Assembly: GCA_965363675.1 (NCBI GenBank) | Contig: CBDTTW010000014.1 | Location: forward strand, 1 to 31,034 | DNA: 31,034 bases | Direction: 5' to 3' | Source of the DNA: CBDTTW01 sp965363675 | Lineage (GTDB): Bacteria > Bacteroidota > Rhodothermia > Rhodothermales > DASSAV01 | In this document: positions 1 to 7,596 of the stretch, piece by piece | Layout of the letters: each line of letters opens with the position of its first letter | Numbering within the stretch: the stretch's first letter is position 1 | Made by a program: the position numbers and the translations under genes | Notes under the pieces: model-generated | The model's database searches: none | Told to the model about the DNA's origin: nothing | Seen by the model: only the letters and a program-made list of their open reading frames with translations

Positions 1-311
1 TCCCCCGGCGCGCGCTCGATGACCGCCGTGCGCTTGCCGAGCCGCGTCAGCGCCCCGCCGGGATCGGCCAGGCGCCGCCCTTCAGCGAAGCTCAGGCACA
101 CCTTTCCGCCCATAACGTACAGAAAAAGGCAAAGCCGCTTTCGCCGCCCCGCCCCTACCGCGTACCCAACGCCCTTCCAGCCGCGCTTGAAGGCCGCCTC
201 CGCCTCCGGCAGCAGCGCGCAGACGCACGCATGCGCGCCCCGCGTCGCCTCGGCGAGCCCCGGCGGCAGCGACGCGAAATACGCCTCGATGGCCTCCTCC
301 GTCGGCGTCAC
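1..311 (-). CDS. DUF1801 (YdhG/YjbR-like) protein, 3' end cut by window edge
   Basis: This gene reads off the left edge of the window on the minus strand. It opens with GTG at 311-309, which overlaps the TGA of the upstream esterase in a GTGA junction, so the two are probably translationally coupled. About 103 codons are visible. The reading frame is open throughout, with a small hydrophilic alpha/beta pattern. Seen motifs include AFKRGWKGVGYAVG, then a strand LCLFLYVMGGKVCLSF, then LADPGGALTRLGKR. The last segment resembles the closing DPxGLLxGTGKR-type region of DUF1801 proteins, a small cytoplasmic family of unknown biochemical role. The family call is from memory of that pattern. Function is unknown, and the C-terminus lies outside the window. 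Confidence 0.6.
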   Translation of the reverse strand, partial: MTPTEEAIEAYFASLPPGLAEATRGAHACVCALLPEAEAAFKRGWKGVGYAVGAGRRKRLCLFLYVMGGKVCLSFAEGRRLADPGGALTRLGKRTAVIERAPG

Positions 312-1204
312 GGCTGGTGGAACACCGTGCCCACAAAGCGCAGCGCGTCCGGCAGGCCCGTCCGCCAGTACGACCAGGTGTGCGCGCCGTCGCGTACGCG
401 GTACTCGTGCTTGATCTCGCGCTGCGTCATGGCCGCGTGCAGCATCGCGTTGCCGACCGTCAGGAAGTCGTCGTCGCCGCAGTCGATGTAGAAGCGCACG
501 GCGTTGAGCTTCTTCTCGGCGTCGGCCTTCACGATGTCGATGGCGCTGTGCGCCCGGAAGTGCGACGAAAGGCGCGCCTGCCCCGTCAGCCCCGGACCCG
601 TCAGCGGACCCCACACGCGGTTCCACGACTCGGCCGACATGCCGACGACTTCTTCCTCGGAAAGTACGGCTGCGCTCAGCGCCACGACCGACGAGAACAA
701 CTCCGGGTGCCGCATCCCCCCCATGAGCGCCCCGTAGCCGCCCATCGAAAGCCCCGCAATAGCTCGGTACCGCTTCTCTGACCGGATGCGGTACGTCTTC
801 TCGATCTGCGGAATGAACTCCTGGATAAAGAAGTCCTCGTACGGCGTCTTGCCGTCGGCGCTGTTGATGTAGAACGAGACCCCGCCGTCCGGCATCACGA
901 TGATCATCGGCGGCGCTTCCCGGCCGGCGATGGCTTCGTCGGCGATCAGGTTGGCCTCTCCGAACTGCACCCACCCCATGTCGTTGTCGCCGTAGCCGTG
1001 GAGCAGATAAAGCACCGGGTAATACCGGTCCGACGTTTCATAGTCGAACGGCAGGTACACCGTATAGCGCACCGGCTTGCCGAGGGCTTTGCTCTCCAGG
1101 GTAAGCCCTTCCCGGACGAACCCGCGCGTCACCTGCGCCGAAGAAGGGGCGGCAAGGCCGAGACATACCGCGAGGATAGTGAGGACGAGCAGACGGCGTT
1201 GCAT
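308..1204 (-). CDS. Secreted alpha/beta-hydrolase esterase (esterase D / feruloyl-esterase-like family)
   Basis: A 298-residue protein with a Sec signal peptide (residues 1-24, ending SSAQ), so it is exported. The rest matches the putative esterase family (PF00756), which includes S-formylglutathione hydrolase, acetyl-xylan/feruloyl esterases and mycolyltransferases. The nucleophile elbow GLSMGG puts the catalytic Ser at 153. An Asp near 245-246 (CGDDDF) and His275 (DGAHTW) complete the triad by position. YLLHGYGD (66-73) fits the oxyanion strand. The ATG at 1204 directly precedes the signal peptide. The gene is first in a minus-strand pair and overlaps the DUF1801 gene by 4 bases. The substrate cannot be read from sequence. 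Glycoside hydrolases elsewhere in the window make a polysaccharide ester possible, but that is inference. Confidence 0.88.
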   Translation of the reverse strand: MQRRLLVLTILAVCLGLAAPSSAQVTRGFVREGLTLESKALGKPVRYTVYLPFDYETSDRYYPVLYLLHGYGDNDMGWVQFGEANLIADEAIAGREAPPMIIVMPDGGVSFYINSADGKTPYEDFFIQEFIPQIEKTYRIRSEKRYRAIAGLSMGGYGALMGGMRHPELFSSVVALSAAVLSEEEVVGMSAESWNRVWGPLTGPGLTGQARLSSHFRAHSAIDIVKADAEKKLNAVRFYIDCGDDDFLTVGNAMLHAAMTQREIKHEYRVRDGAHTWSYWRTGLPDALRFVGTVFHQP

Positions 1205-1443
1205 GGCGGCTCCGAGGATGTGGCGTGGGAAGCAAACGGCGATAGTTAACCCCCCAACGCGGCGCTGTCAAGACGAGCAGCCCCCGGCGCGGCAAAAAGT
1301 CGATCTTCGGCGCGCAGACGCCTTGCCTGCCGCCCCGGCGCGGAGCGCAGGGTGTTACTTGCCGGCAATTTAGCAACAAGGAAGCGATACGCTCTCAACG
1401 GAATCTTCGTACAATATGCCCCATTGAACAGAACCCTACTTCG

Positions 1444-1662
1444 ATGACTGTACTGATCCGGACCATCAAGCAGGAATGCATCGAGGCGCTCGGGCCGAAC
1501 CCGTCGCGCGAGGCGCTCGCGCAGGCCGTGCGCAACGCCTACCGCAAACGCAATATCCGCCCCACCGAAAGCCTGCTCTCGACCACCGTCGATTACGTCC
1601 TCTCCGGCCGGTCCGCCTTCGCCCTCCAGCCCCTGAACCGGCGCCGCTGCGGCGAGGACTAA
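1444..1662 (+). CDS. Small hypothetical protein, 72 aa
   Basis: A short ORF starting at ATG 1444 and ending with TAA at 1660-1662. The product is basic and apparently soluble, with a helical centre (EALAQAVRNAYRKRN) and no signal peptide, transmembrane segment or Cys pair. I do not recognise a family. In its favour are GC-rich third positions, a plausible ATG and an AT-leaning upstream region. Against it are its small size and the lack of a clear ribosome binding site. It stands alone between the esterase promoter region and the chemoreceptor gene and could instead be a chance reading frame. Confidence 0.45.
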   Translation: MTVLIRTIKQECIEALGPNPSREALAQAVRNAYRKRNIRPTESLLSTTVDYVLSGRSAFALQPLNRRRCGED

Positions 1663-1761
1663 CGCCCGGGTCTCTGCTCGGCTCGGCGCCGCTGCGCCGA
1701 ACGCAGGGCCATTTATACCCGTCAGGCAATACGATTACCCTGTTATACATGGGATTACAAG

Positions 1762-1783
1762 AATATAAAATTAATTTTATATT
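1762..1783. repeat. Perfect 22-bp AT-only palindrome upstream of the chemoreceptor gene
   Basis: The two 11-base halves AATATAAAATT and AATTTTATATT are exact reverse complements with no spacer. The element lies in a roughly 110-base AT-rich island (about 1735-1845) inside otherwise GC-rich DNA, 122 bases before the mcp start. A perfect TTACAAG heptamer (1755-1761) abuts its left edge, and a related TACATG lies 10 bases before that (1746-1751). It could be an operator or a DNA-unwinding or cruciform element. Nothing in the sequence decides its role. Confidence 0.7.
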
Positions 1784-1904
1784 GCTAATTATAGCCTTAA
1801 AAAACAAGTTCATACTTACATACTGCGGACGCCGACGCATTTTATTATCCCGGAAGCAAGCCGATACGCTGCTGGACTTCTAACCTGCAAAGCTACCGGC
1901 TGCT

Positions 1905-3854
1905 ATGAACTACTTCAATAATCTCCGCATCCGTGCGAAGCTGCTCTGGGCGTTCGCCGCCCTTACGGTGCTGGTCGCCGCTTTTGGGGCAGCGCAGTAC
2001 ACGCTCGTCGAGGGCATTTCGGTGAAGCTCGACGAGTTGGCATTCAACCGCCTGCCGAGCGTGGTGGCGCTCACCGAGATTCAGGACGGCCACTGGCGCA
2101 TCCACGCCGACCAGGCGCAGCTCATCGAATCGACCTCGGCTGACGAGGCCGCCCGCCTCCAGGCCGACATCGACCAGGTCTGGACGCAGATCGACGCCGC
2201 CTGGGCCGTCTACGAACCGCTCTATCAGACGCCCGAGGAAGCCGCCATGTGGAGCGCCTTCACGCCGCTCTGGGAGGCGTGGAAAACCGAGTCGAAGGCG
2301 CTGCACGCGCCGCCCCTGCAAACGTTCGCCGATGAGGGAGTCTCCCTCGACGCGCCGGCAGCGCCGGTCGGCTTTACGGCTGAGCATACCCAGCGCTACG
2401 AAGCCGCGCAGGCGATGCTTGCTAAGCTGGTAGCATTGAACGAGAAGCTGGCGGACGACTTGGGGGCGGCCTCCGCCGCGCGGGCGCGCACGGTCCAGAA
2501 CGCCGTCATGGCGCTCATCGGGCTGATTCTGCTGGCCGCGGTCGCCATGGGTCTGTTCCTGGCGCGCATCATCGCTCGGCCGCTCGCCGGGCTGACCGGC
2601 GCCGCCAACCGCTTCGCCGAGGGCGACTACGGCGCCACCGCCCAGGCCGACCGCGCCGACGAAATCGGGATGCTGGGCGCCGCTTTCAACAAAATGGTCG
2701 GCGCCGTCCGCGCCGGCATGGCCGAGCTTGAAGCGGAAAAAGAAAGCGTGCAGGCCCGCGTGGAAGAAGCCGTCGCCGCCGCCGAAGCCGAGCAGGAGTA
2801 CCTCAACGAGCGCGTCGCGTACATGCTGGCCGGGATCGACCAATTCGCGGCAGGCGACTTGCTCGTGGAGCTGCACGCGACGCGCGACGACGCCGTATCG
2901 CGGCTTTTCGAGGGCTTCAACCGCGCCGCCGCCAACTTGCGCGAGATGATCCAGGCCGTGCGCAACGCCGCCGACGCCGCCGCCACCGCCTCGACGCAGA
3001 TCAGCGCCTCGGCCGAGCAGCTTGCCGGCAGCGCCAACGAGCAGTCGTCGCAGGCGCACGAGGTGGCCGCCGCCGTCGAAGAGATGGTGCGCACCATCGT
3101 CGAGAACAGCAGCATGGCCACGCGCGCCGCCGAGATCGCGGCGGAGGCCGGCCAGGAAGCCCGCGAAGGCGGCGGCGTCGTGCACGACACCGTCGAGCGC
3201 ATCCGCAGCATCGCCGACCGCTTCCAGCGCTCCACCGAGACCATCGAGCGCCTCGGCGAGCGCAGCAAGCAGATCGGGCAGATCGTCGGCGTCATCAACG
3301 AGATCGCGGACCAGACGAACCTGTTGGCGCTCAACGCCGCCATCGAGGCGGCGCGCGCCGGCGAGCAGGGGCGCGGCTTTGCCGTCGTGGCCGACGAGGT
3401 GCGCAAGCTGGCCGAGCGCACAACGGGAGCGACCAAGGAGATCGCAAGCATGATTACGACTATCCAGGCCGAGTCCGAGGAGGCCATCCGTTCGATGCAC
3501 ACCGGCGCCGGCGAAGTCGAGCACGGCATCCGCCTGGCCGACGCCGCCGGCCAAGCCCTCGAACGCATCGTCGTCAGCTCGGGCCGCAGCGTCGATACGG
3601 TGCAGCAGATCGCCGCCGCGAGCGAAGAGCAGTCGGCCACGAGCGAGCAGATCGCCCGCAGCGTCGAAGCCATCAGCAACGTGTCGCACGAGTCGGCCCA
3701 GGGCGTCTCGCAGGTGGCGCAGGGCGCCGAGAGCCTGAGCCTGCTCACCGAAGAGCTGCACACGCTCGTAGGCCGCTTTAAGACCGAGCGCGCCGCCCCG
3801 CCCACGGCGCAGCCCGCCGTGCGCCCGGCGCGCGGCCGCGTCTTTGCCAACTGA
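1905..3854 (+). CDS. Methyl-accepting chemotaxis protein (membrane chemoreceptor)
   Basis: A 649-residue transducer that would sense an extracellular ligand and control CheA. Transmembrane helix 1 is at about 13-32 and helix 2 at about 199-223. Between them lies a roughly 165-residue extracytoplasmic helical sensor. A HAMP domain follows (about 220-272). A second HAMP-like segment (about 305-355, containing FAAGDLLVEL) comes after a Glu/Ala-rich coiled coil. The cytoplasmic signalling domain spans about 360-625. Its hairpin tip, around 465-500 (IADQTNLLALNAAIEAARAG), is the most conserved part of the family. The tail is Ala/Pro-rich, and no CheR-docking pentapeptide is seen. No cheA or cheW gene is present in the window, so its signalling partners are elsewhere. 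It precedes a receiver gene on the same strand by 181 bases and ends before a strong hairpin. Confidence 0.96.
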   Translation: MNYFNNLRIRAKLLWAFAALTVLVAAFGAAQYTLVEGISVKLDELAFNRLPSVVALTEIQDGHWRIHADQAQLIESTSADEAARLQADIDQVWTQIDAAWAVYEPLYQTPEEAAMWSAFTPLWEAWKTESKALHAPPLQTFADEGVSLDAPAAPVGFTAEHTQRYEAAQAMLAKLVALNEKLADDLGAASAARARTVQNAVMALIGLILLAAVAMGLFLARIIARPLAGLTGAANRFAEGDYGATAQADRADEIGMLGAAFNKMVGAVRAGMAELEAEKESVQARVEEAVAAAEAEQEYLNERVAYMLAGIDQFAAGDLLVELHATRDDAVSRLFEGFNRAAANLREMIQAVRNAADAAATASTQISASAEQLAGSANEQSSQAHEVAAAVEEMVRTIVENSSMATRAAEIAAEAGQEAREGGGVVHDTVERIRSIADRFQRSTETIERLGERSKQIGQIVGVINEIADQTNLLALNAAIEAARAGEQGRGFAVVADEVRKLAERTTGATKEIASMITTIQAESEEAIRSMHTGAGEVEHGIRLADAAGQALERIVVSSGRSVDTVQQIAAASEEQSATSEQIARSVEAISNVSHESAQGVSQVAQGAESLSLLTEELHTLVGRFKTERAAPPTAQPAVRPARGRVFAN

Positions 3855-3875
3855 AGCCCCGCCGGGACACGAGGC

Positions 3876-3912
3876 GCCGCGCCGTGCAGAGCCCCCCTCT
3901 GCGCGGCGCGGC
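3876..3912 (+). terminator. Strong hairpin after the chemoreceptor gene
   Basis: A 16-bp inverted repeat (3876-3891 with 3897-3912, one mismatch) with a five-C loop begins 22 bases after the mcp stop codon. It lacks a T-run, so it is either a T-less terminator or an mRNA 3'-end stabiliser. Confidence 0.5.
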
Positions 3913-3970
3913 CGTGTGCAGCCGCGCCGGAAATGTTTGGAAAAGCGTTCTCAGCGCCTCTCTGAATGAA

Positions 3971-3988
3971 TTACAAATCCTTCACAAG
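3971..3988 (+). promoter_or_regulatory. Candidate operator: TTACAAA-N4-TCACAAG direct repeat
   Basis: Two related heptamers, 11 bases apart, lie 48 bases before the start of the receiver gene at 4036. The heptamer-N4-heptamer layout is that of sites bound by OmpR/PhoB-family regulators. The repeats are seen directly; the operator role is inference from similar boxes at 5393-5410 and 18624-18641. Confidence 0.4.
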
Positions 3989-4035
3989 TTGCCCGGCATG
4001 GCGTATATTGAAGAAAAATCTTCAGTTCCGGCATC

Positions 4036-4545
4036 ATGCAACTGGCCGCGCACCGGTTTACGTTCGTCCTTGCCTTCCCCGACGGCTCCCCCCTGCGGGA
4101 TGAGGTGGCGGAGATCCTGCAAGCCTTGGTAAGCCACTGCCAGATCCGCCACGCCGCCACCTCCGAGGCAGTGGCGGAGGCGCTGGAGGAAGTCTCCGGG
4201 AAAACGGCGCAGCAGGGCGCCCCGCTTCCGGCCCTCGTGGTGATGGACGTAAGCCTGCGCGAAGACTCGGGCGAGTCGGCTGCTGCGCTCGTCAAGCGCC
4301 ACCCGGCCTACCGCTGCATTCCGATCATCGGCATCGCCGACGGCGTGGAAGAGGCGCACGTGCAGGCGGGCTATGACGCCGGGATCAACGCCGTCATCGC
4401 GGGCCCCTTCGACGGCTCATCGCTGCGGCATAAAATCGAGGCGATGTGCATGTTCTGGGTGCGCGTGGCGCACGTGCCGGACGTGACCTTGCTTTCCCTG
4501 GGGGGCCCCCGGAAGCCCGGCAACGTCACCCGGCGCTTTCTGTAG
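4036..4545 (+). CDS. Single-domain response-regulator-like protein with degenerate active site
   Basis: A 169-residue protein with a CheY-like alternating beta/alpha pattern and no output domain. The phospho-acceptor is Asp71 (VVMDVSL). Other receiver landmarks are altered. The usual acidic pair after strand 1 is represented only by Asp16. The Thr/Ser after strand 4 appears lost (IIGIAD). The invariant Lys before Pro is Gly (VIAGPF). The C-terminal helix region (MCMFWVRVAHVP) recalls the extended end of Rcp1-type receivers. The gene may be a phosphate sink or a phosphorylation-independent adaptor. Its last 20 bases overlap, tail to tail, the end of the Hpt gene on the other strand, and it lies just upstream of the kai cluster. 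The receiver call is good; its activity state is inferred by eye from missing residues. Confidence 0.75.
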   Translation: MQLAAHRFTFVLAFPDGSPLRDEVAEILQALVSHCQIRHAATSEAVAEALEEVSGKTAQQGAPLPALVVMDVSLREDSGESAAALVKRHPAYRCIPIIGIADGVEEAHVQAGYDAGINAVIAGPFDGSSLRHKIEAMCMFWVRVAHVPDVTLLSLGGPRKPGNVTRRFL

Positions 4546-5245
4546 GCGGGCGCCCGAGCCCGTTTACATGCGCCTCCAGCGCCCGCAGCGTCGCCGGAAC
4601 CAGCTCCCGTATTTGCGGCAGCGCCGCGCGCGCCGCCTCGGCGTCGCCCTGCTGCATGCGGCGCTCGGCGGCGGCGCACACGTCGGCCAGCGCGTTTGCC
4701 CCGAAGGTGCGGCTCGTAGACTTGAGGGTGTGCGCCAGGCGCGTCGCGAGCGCGCCGTCGGCGGCCTCCAGCGCCGCCTCGATTTGCGCCGCCGCGCTTT
4801 GCGTCTCCGCGACGTAATCCCCTATCAACTCCCGGACGAAATCCACATCTCCGGCGGCCGTCTCCATTACGAAGCTGTGAAACGCCGCTTCGTCGATGAG
4901 CACGGGATCTGCCGGGGCCGGGCGCTGCGGCAGCCCGCCCAGCGCCGCCGCCAGTTCCTCGAAGCGCACCGGCGCGCGGAGCGCCTGCACCGGAAAGCCC
5001 AGCGCCGGAGCGGCGCCGTCGGCGGAAAGCGCGATAATCGCCAGGGCAGGATTGGCCGCGTGCAGTTGCGCCGCCGCCGGGAAGCCGCCCTCCGGGCGCG
5101 CCGCCACAAGCGCCGCATCGAACGCGCCTGCCGCTTCCAGAGTCGCCCCATCCGCCGCGCGATAGGCATGCCCCAAGCGTTCCAGCATAGCGCCGAGAAT
5201 GCGCCGGTGGAGCGGGTTTTCGTCCACCACCAGAATACGCAGCAT
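4526..5245 (-). CDS. Pseudo-receiver / Hpt phosphotransfer protein
   Basis: A 239-residue two-domain protein. Residues 1-110 form a receiver fold opening MLRILVVDENPL (acidic pair Asp8-Glu9). The phospho-acceptor position after strand 3 is Ala (about residue 48, in DAALVAARPE), and the usual Lys-Pro is Ala-Pro (ALRAPV), so this domain cannot be phosphorylated in the normal way. Residues about 125-225 are an Hpt domain with phospho-His172 in LAHTLKSTSRTFG, which is canonical. The protein would therefore pass phosphate on His while its receiver serves for docking. The ATG at 5245 is chosen because it starts exactly at strand 1; an in-frame TTG at 5269 is possible. The gene is divergent from kaiC across a 227-base region, and its 3' end overlaps the receiver gene by 20 bases. 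Confidence 0.85.
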   Translation of the reverse strand: MLRILVVDENPLHRRILGAMLERLGHAYRAADGATLEAAGAFDAALVAARPEGGFPAAAQLHAANPALAIIALSADGAAPALGFPVQALRAPVRFEELAAALGGLPQRPAPADPVLIDEAAFHSFVMETAAGDVDFVRELIGDYVAETQSAAAQIEAALEAADGALATRLAHTLKSTSRTFGANALADVCAAAERRMQQGDAEAARAALPQIRELVPATLRALEAHVNGLGRPPTESAG

Positions 5246-5328
5246 ACATTTAGAGGCCTTGCGCCGCAAACCCGGGACCCGAGACCGATTTTCGCGCGTC
5301 CCTGCGTGCGGCCCGTCGTGAAAGAAAG

Positions 5329-5359
5329 TTTGCTTACAAAACTTTACAGGCTATATCTC
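5329..5359 (+). promoter_or_regulatory. Possible kaiC promoter, Bacteroidota-type
   Basis: TTTG at 5329-5332, then exactly 19 bases, then TATATCTC at 5352-5359. This fits the TTTG-N19-TAnnTTTG pattern at six of eight -7 positions. It lies 113 bases before the kaiC ATG, leaving a long leader that contains the repeat box at 5393-5410. The match is modest. Confidence 0.35.
5334..5350 (+). promoter_or_regulatory. Candidate operator: TTACAAA-N3-TTACAGG direct repeat
   Basis: Two heptamers with a 10-base period in the divergent region between the Hpt gene and kaiC. They lie inside the spacer of the possible promoter at 5329-5359. A regulator bound here could touch RNA polymerase directly. The role is inferred. 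Confidence 0.4.
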
Positions 5360-5392
5360 CATATCAACATTTCATACAGCCGGGGGTCCGTA

Positions 5393-5410
5393 TTACAAGT
5401 CTGTAACAAG
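5393..5410 (+). promoter_or_regulatory. Candidate operator: TTACAAG-N4-TAACAAG direct repeat upstream of kaiC
   Basis: Two heptamers with an 11-base period, 62 bases before the kaiC start. The surrounding 23 bases (5391-5413) match 18622-18644, upstream of the orphan PAS gene, at 20 of 23 positions. The segment TTACA-N4-TGTAA inside it is also a dyad, so a dimeric repressor is an alternative reading. Confidence 0.5.
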
Positions 5411-5472
5411 CCGTTTCAAATGCCCAACCGCGTGGTTCCTACCTTCGCGTACCACTCCGCAATTAAAGGTAC

Positions 5473-7200
5473 ATGGAACAAGCCCTAACGCCGTTCTCCC
5501 CGGAAGGCGCCCTCCCGAAGTGCCCCACCGGCATCTTCGGCTTCGACGACATCACCGGGGGCGGCCTGCCCCGGCGGCGCACCAGCATCATCTGCGGCGG
5601 CCCCGGGTGCGGCAAAACCCTTTTCGGCGTAGAGTTTCTGGTGCGAGGGGCCCTGAAGTACGGCGAGCCGGGCGTGCTGATGGTGTTCGAGGAGACCGAG
5701 GAGGAAATCGCGCAGAACGTCGCCAGCCTCGGCTTCGACTTGCGCGACCTCATCGCGCGGGGGCTGCTCTACATCGACCACGTGCGCCTGGAGCGGAGCG
5801 AGATCGAGGAAACCGGCGACTTCGACCTGGAAGGGCTGTTCGTGCGGCTTCAACTCGCCATCGGGTCCATCGGCGCCAAGCGCGTCGCGCTCGACACGCT
5901 CGAAGTGCTCTTCTCGGGGCTGCCCAACGAAACCATCCTGCGCGCCGAGATGCGCCGCCTGTTCCGCTGGCTCAAGGATCAGGGGGTCACCTCCGTCGTC
6001 ACGGCCGAGCGCGGCCAGGACACGCTTACGCGCTACGGCCTCGAAGAGTACGTCTCCGACTGCGTGGTGCTGCTCGACAACCGCGTCATCGACCAGATCA
6101 CGACGCGCCGCTGCCGCATCATCAAGTACCGTGGGTCGAGCCACGGCGCCAACGAGTACCCGTTCCTGATCAGCAGCGACGGCATCGCCATTCTGCCGAT
6201 CACCTCCGACGCGCTGCATCACGAAGTAAGCTCCGAGCGGCTCTCTACGGGCGTTCCCGACCTGGACGACATGTTCGAGGGGGCGGGCGTCTTTCGCGGC
6301 AGCAGCGTGCTGATCACCGGCACGGCAGGCTCCGGCAAAACCAGCCTTGCCGCCCAGTTTGCCCTTGCCTCGGCCCAGCGCGGCGAGCGGTGCCTGTACC
6401 TCGCCTTCGAGGAGAGCGCCGCCCAGATCATCCGCAACATGCGCTCCATCGGCGCGGACCTTCAGGCATGCATCGACGAGGGCCTGCTGCACATCGCCGC
6501 GACGCGGGCCTCGATGTTCGGCCTGGAGATGCACCTCGTCAGCATCCACCGCCTCATCGACAAGCTCGCCCCGCGCCTGGTCATCGTCGATCCCATCTCC
6601 AACCTGATCGACGTGGGCGACGCGCTTCAGGTGCAGGCCATGCTCAACCGCCTCATCGACTTTCTGAAGGCGCAAGGCATTACGGCCGTCCTGACCAGCC
6701 TGACGATGGGCGGCGAGGCCCCCGAGCGCACCGACGCCAGCATCTCGTCGCACATGGACACGTGGATCCTGCTCAAGATGATCGAGGCCGACGGTGAGCG
6801 CAACCGGGGCCTTTACGTGCTCAAGTCGCGCGGCATGGCGCATTCCAACCAGATCCGCGAGATGCGCCTTACCGCGCAGGGCATCCGGCTGGCCGACGTA
6901 TACCTCGGCGCCGGCGGCGTGCTCACCGGCGCGGCACGGCAGGTCCAGGAGAGCCAGGATGCTCTCGCGGCGCTCTCGCGCCGCAACGAGATCGAGCGCA
7001 GCCGCCGGAAGATCCACCGCAAGCGCGCCGCCTTGGAAGCCCGGGTCGCCGCCTTGCAGGCCCGCTACGAAGCCGAACTCGAAGAAATGCAAATGCTCAT
7101 CGAGGAAGACGAGGCGCGCAACTACACGCACCTGAACCAAGCACAACGTATGGCTAAAGCGCGAGGCGTTGAGCCGCGCAATGGCGAAGCCGCGAACTAA
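5473..7200 (+). CDS. kaiC: KaiC-like circadian/RecA-family double ATPase with C-terminal coiled coil
   Basis: A 575-residue protein with two RecA-like KaiC domains. Domain CI (about 15-245) has Walker A GGPGCGKT (42-49) and the catalytic Glu pair 73-74 (FEET). Domain CII (about 252-490) has Walker A GTAGSGKT (283-290) and Glu pair 313-314. In cyanobacterial KaiC, CII autophosphorylates Ser431 and Thr432, with Thr426 nearby. Aligned by eye, these positions are Ser425, Ser426 and Thr420 here (ERTDASISSHMDT), so the phosphorylation cycle could be retained. Residues about 485-560 form a charged coiled-coil extension not found in cyanobacterial KaiC. The ATG at 5473 follows an AAAGG ribosome-binding sequence. 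kaiB follows after 18 bases and a PAS kinase after that, a common arrangement for non-cyanobacterial kai clusters. No kaiA is present in the window. Whether it keeps time or acts as a stress or energy sensor is unknown. Confidence 0.95.
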   Translation: MEQALTPFSPEGALPKCPTGIFGFDDITGGGLPRRRTSIICGGPGCGKTLFGVEFLVRGALKYGEPGVLMVFEETEEEIAQNVASLGFDLRDLIARGLLYIDHVRLERSEIEETGDFDLEGLFVRLQLAIGSIGAKRVALDTLEVLFSGLPNETILRAEMRRLFRWLKDQGVTSVVTAERGQDTLTRYGLEEYVSDCVVLLDNRVIDQITTRRCRIIKYRGSSHGANEYPFLISSDGIAILPITSDALHHEVSSERLSTGVPDLDDMFEGAGVFRGSSVLITGTAGSGKTSLAAQFALASAQRGERCLYLAFEESAAQIIRNMRSIGADLQACIDEGLLHIAATRASMFGLEMHLVSIHRLIDKLAPRLVIVDPISNLIDVGDALQVQAMLNRLIDFLKAQGITAVLTSLTMGGEAPERTDASISSHMDTWILLKMIEADGERNRGLYVLKSRGMAHSNQIREMRLTAQGIRLADVYLGAGGVLTGAARQVQESQDALAALSRRNEIERSRRKIHRKRAALEARVAALQARYEAELEEMQMLIEEDEARNYTHLNQAQRMAKARGVEPRNGEAAN

Positions 7201-7218
7201 GCGACTGGAGACTCCCGT

Positions 7219-7560
7219 ATGCCCGGCACGAACGACGACATGCCCCTGGACGGCGCCGACGCCCTCTCCTTTCAGGATCTGGAGAAGCTCGAACTAAAAT
7301 TATACATCGCAGGCGGCTCCCCGAAAAGCGCCTTCGCCCTCGAAAACCTCAAGCGCATCTGCGAGGAGCACCTTCCCGGGCGCTACTCCATCGAGGTGAT
7401 CGACCTGCTCAAGAACCCGAGGCTCGCCCAGAGCGATCAGATCATCGCCATCCCTACGCTCGTGCGCAAGCTGCCGGAGCCGGTGCGCAAGATCATCGGC
7501 GACCTCTCGCACACCGAGCGTGTGCTCATCGGCCTCGACATCCGCACGGCCGCCGACTAA
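7219..7560 (+). CDS. kaiB: KaiB, fold-switching clock protein
   Basis: A 113-residue protein with a thioredoxin-like fold. After an acidic N-terminal extension of about 25 residues comes the conserved KaiB core: LKLYIAGGSPKSAFAL, then VIDLLKNPRLA, then IPTLVRKLP, then the diagnostic IIGDLSHTERVLIGLD. The Gly and Asp of GDLS are residues implicated in KaiB fold switching. KaiB binds the KaiC CI ring and, in cyanobacteria, displaces the kinase SasA. The acidic C-terminal tail of cyanobacterial KaiB is missing. A GGAG ribosome binding site lies about 8 bases before the ATG. The gene is 18 bases after kaiC and 36 before the kinase gene, so the three are probably one transcript. Confidence 0.95.
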   Translation: MPGTNDDMPLDGADALSFQDLEKLELKLYIAGGSPKSAFALENLKRICEEHLPGRYSIEVIDLLKNPRLAQSDQIIAIPTLVRKLPEPVRKIIGDLSHTERVLIGLDIRTAAD

Positions 7561-7596
7561 GCGTCCTTTTTGCACCCCACGTAACCGGCAGCCGCT

